A stretch of DNA of 12,695 nucleotides, from contig DATKBL010000059.1 of assembly GCA_035513995.1 (NCBI GenBank), positions 1 through 12,695 of the forward strand, in the 5' to 3' direction. Made by a program: the position numbers and the translations under genes. The stretch comes from DASUTW01 sp035513995. GTDB taxonomy: Bacteria; Actinomycetota; UBA4738; CALAEC01. The notes below the pieces were generated by a model. The model saw nothing but the letters and a program-made list of their open reading frames with translations. It ran no database searches and was not told the origin of the DNA. Shown here piece after piece: positions 12,674-12,695 of the stretch (positions are counted from its first letter, which is position 1; the number at the start of each line of letters is the position of its first letter).

Positions 12674-12695
12674 GCCTCGGCTACTCCTCCATGAC

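Noticed and set aside
12681..12695. Possible C-terminal end of a convergent minus-strand gene (VMEE then stop)
   Set aside because: Only four codons and a stop are visible before the window ends, too little to support a gene.

Overview
The window is very GC-rich and gene-dense. Several starts are GTG, most genes sit a few bases apart or overlap by 1 to 8 bases, and only two breaks between genes exceed 65 bases. A Rho factor with a long Arg/Asp/Gly-rich insertion, a CvpA-trypsin protease of the MarP type and a zinc-type L31 point to a chromosomal segment of an actinobacterium (Actinomycetota), probably a deep or uncultured lineage. The exact lineage cannot be read from the sequence.

Left half, minus strand (about 7777 down to 1): a kelch beta-propeller gene leads into a tightly packed run. 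In order of transcription these are a calcineurin-type metallophosphoesterase, cyclic 2,3-diphosphoglycerate synthetase (cpgS-like), 2-phosphoglycerate kinase, a small transaldolase, rho and a 74-residue unknown protein. After a 68-base gap come a secreted RTX-repeat protein, a strong hairpin terminator and rpmE (L31), which runs off the window. The kinase and the synthetase are the two enzymes that turn 2-phosphoglycerate into cyclic 2,3-diphosphoglycerate (cDPG), a solute and phosphagen established biochemically in thermophilic methanogens. Both are joined by 4-base ATGA overlaps, and the transaldolase is joined to the kinase the same way. This is the clearest candidate for an undescribed bacterial metabolic system in the window. 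The neighbouring metallophosphoesterase is a speculative candidate for the degrading enzyme.

Middle, plus strand (7792 to 10126): an operon resembling the maturation part of a methylamine dehydrogenase (mau) cluster. It encodes a MauD-like thioredoxin protein with CPIC, a Tat-exported protein with ten cysteines that looks distantly MauA-like, a candidate 25-residue membrane peptide, and a MauE-like membrane protein with extra N-terminal helices. The MauA-like protein has only one Trp, so it cannot make the tryptophan tryptophylquinone cofactor. The divergent neighbour is a seven-bladed propeller, the same fold class as the MauB heavy chain, and carries three adjacent-cysteine pairs. Together they suggest a disulfide-rich extracytoplasmic complex derived from, or parallel to, the mau system but with a different chemistry.

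Right end: a large secreted DUF11/RTX protein on the minus strand overlaps the tail of the MauE-like gene by 86 bases. It is divergent from a complete MarP-like membrane serine protease on the plus strand. No tRNA, rRNA, CRISPR array, insertion sequence or phage gene was seen, and no stretch above 300 bases lacks a gene.
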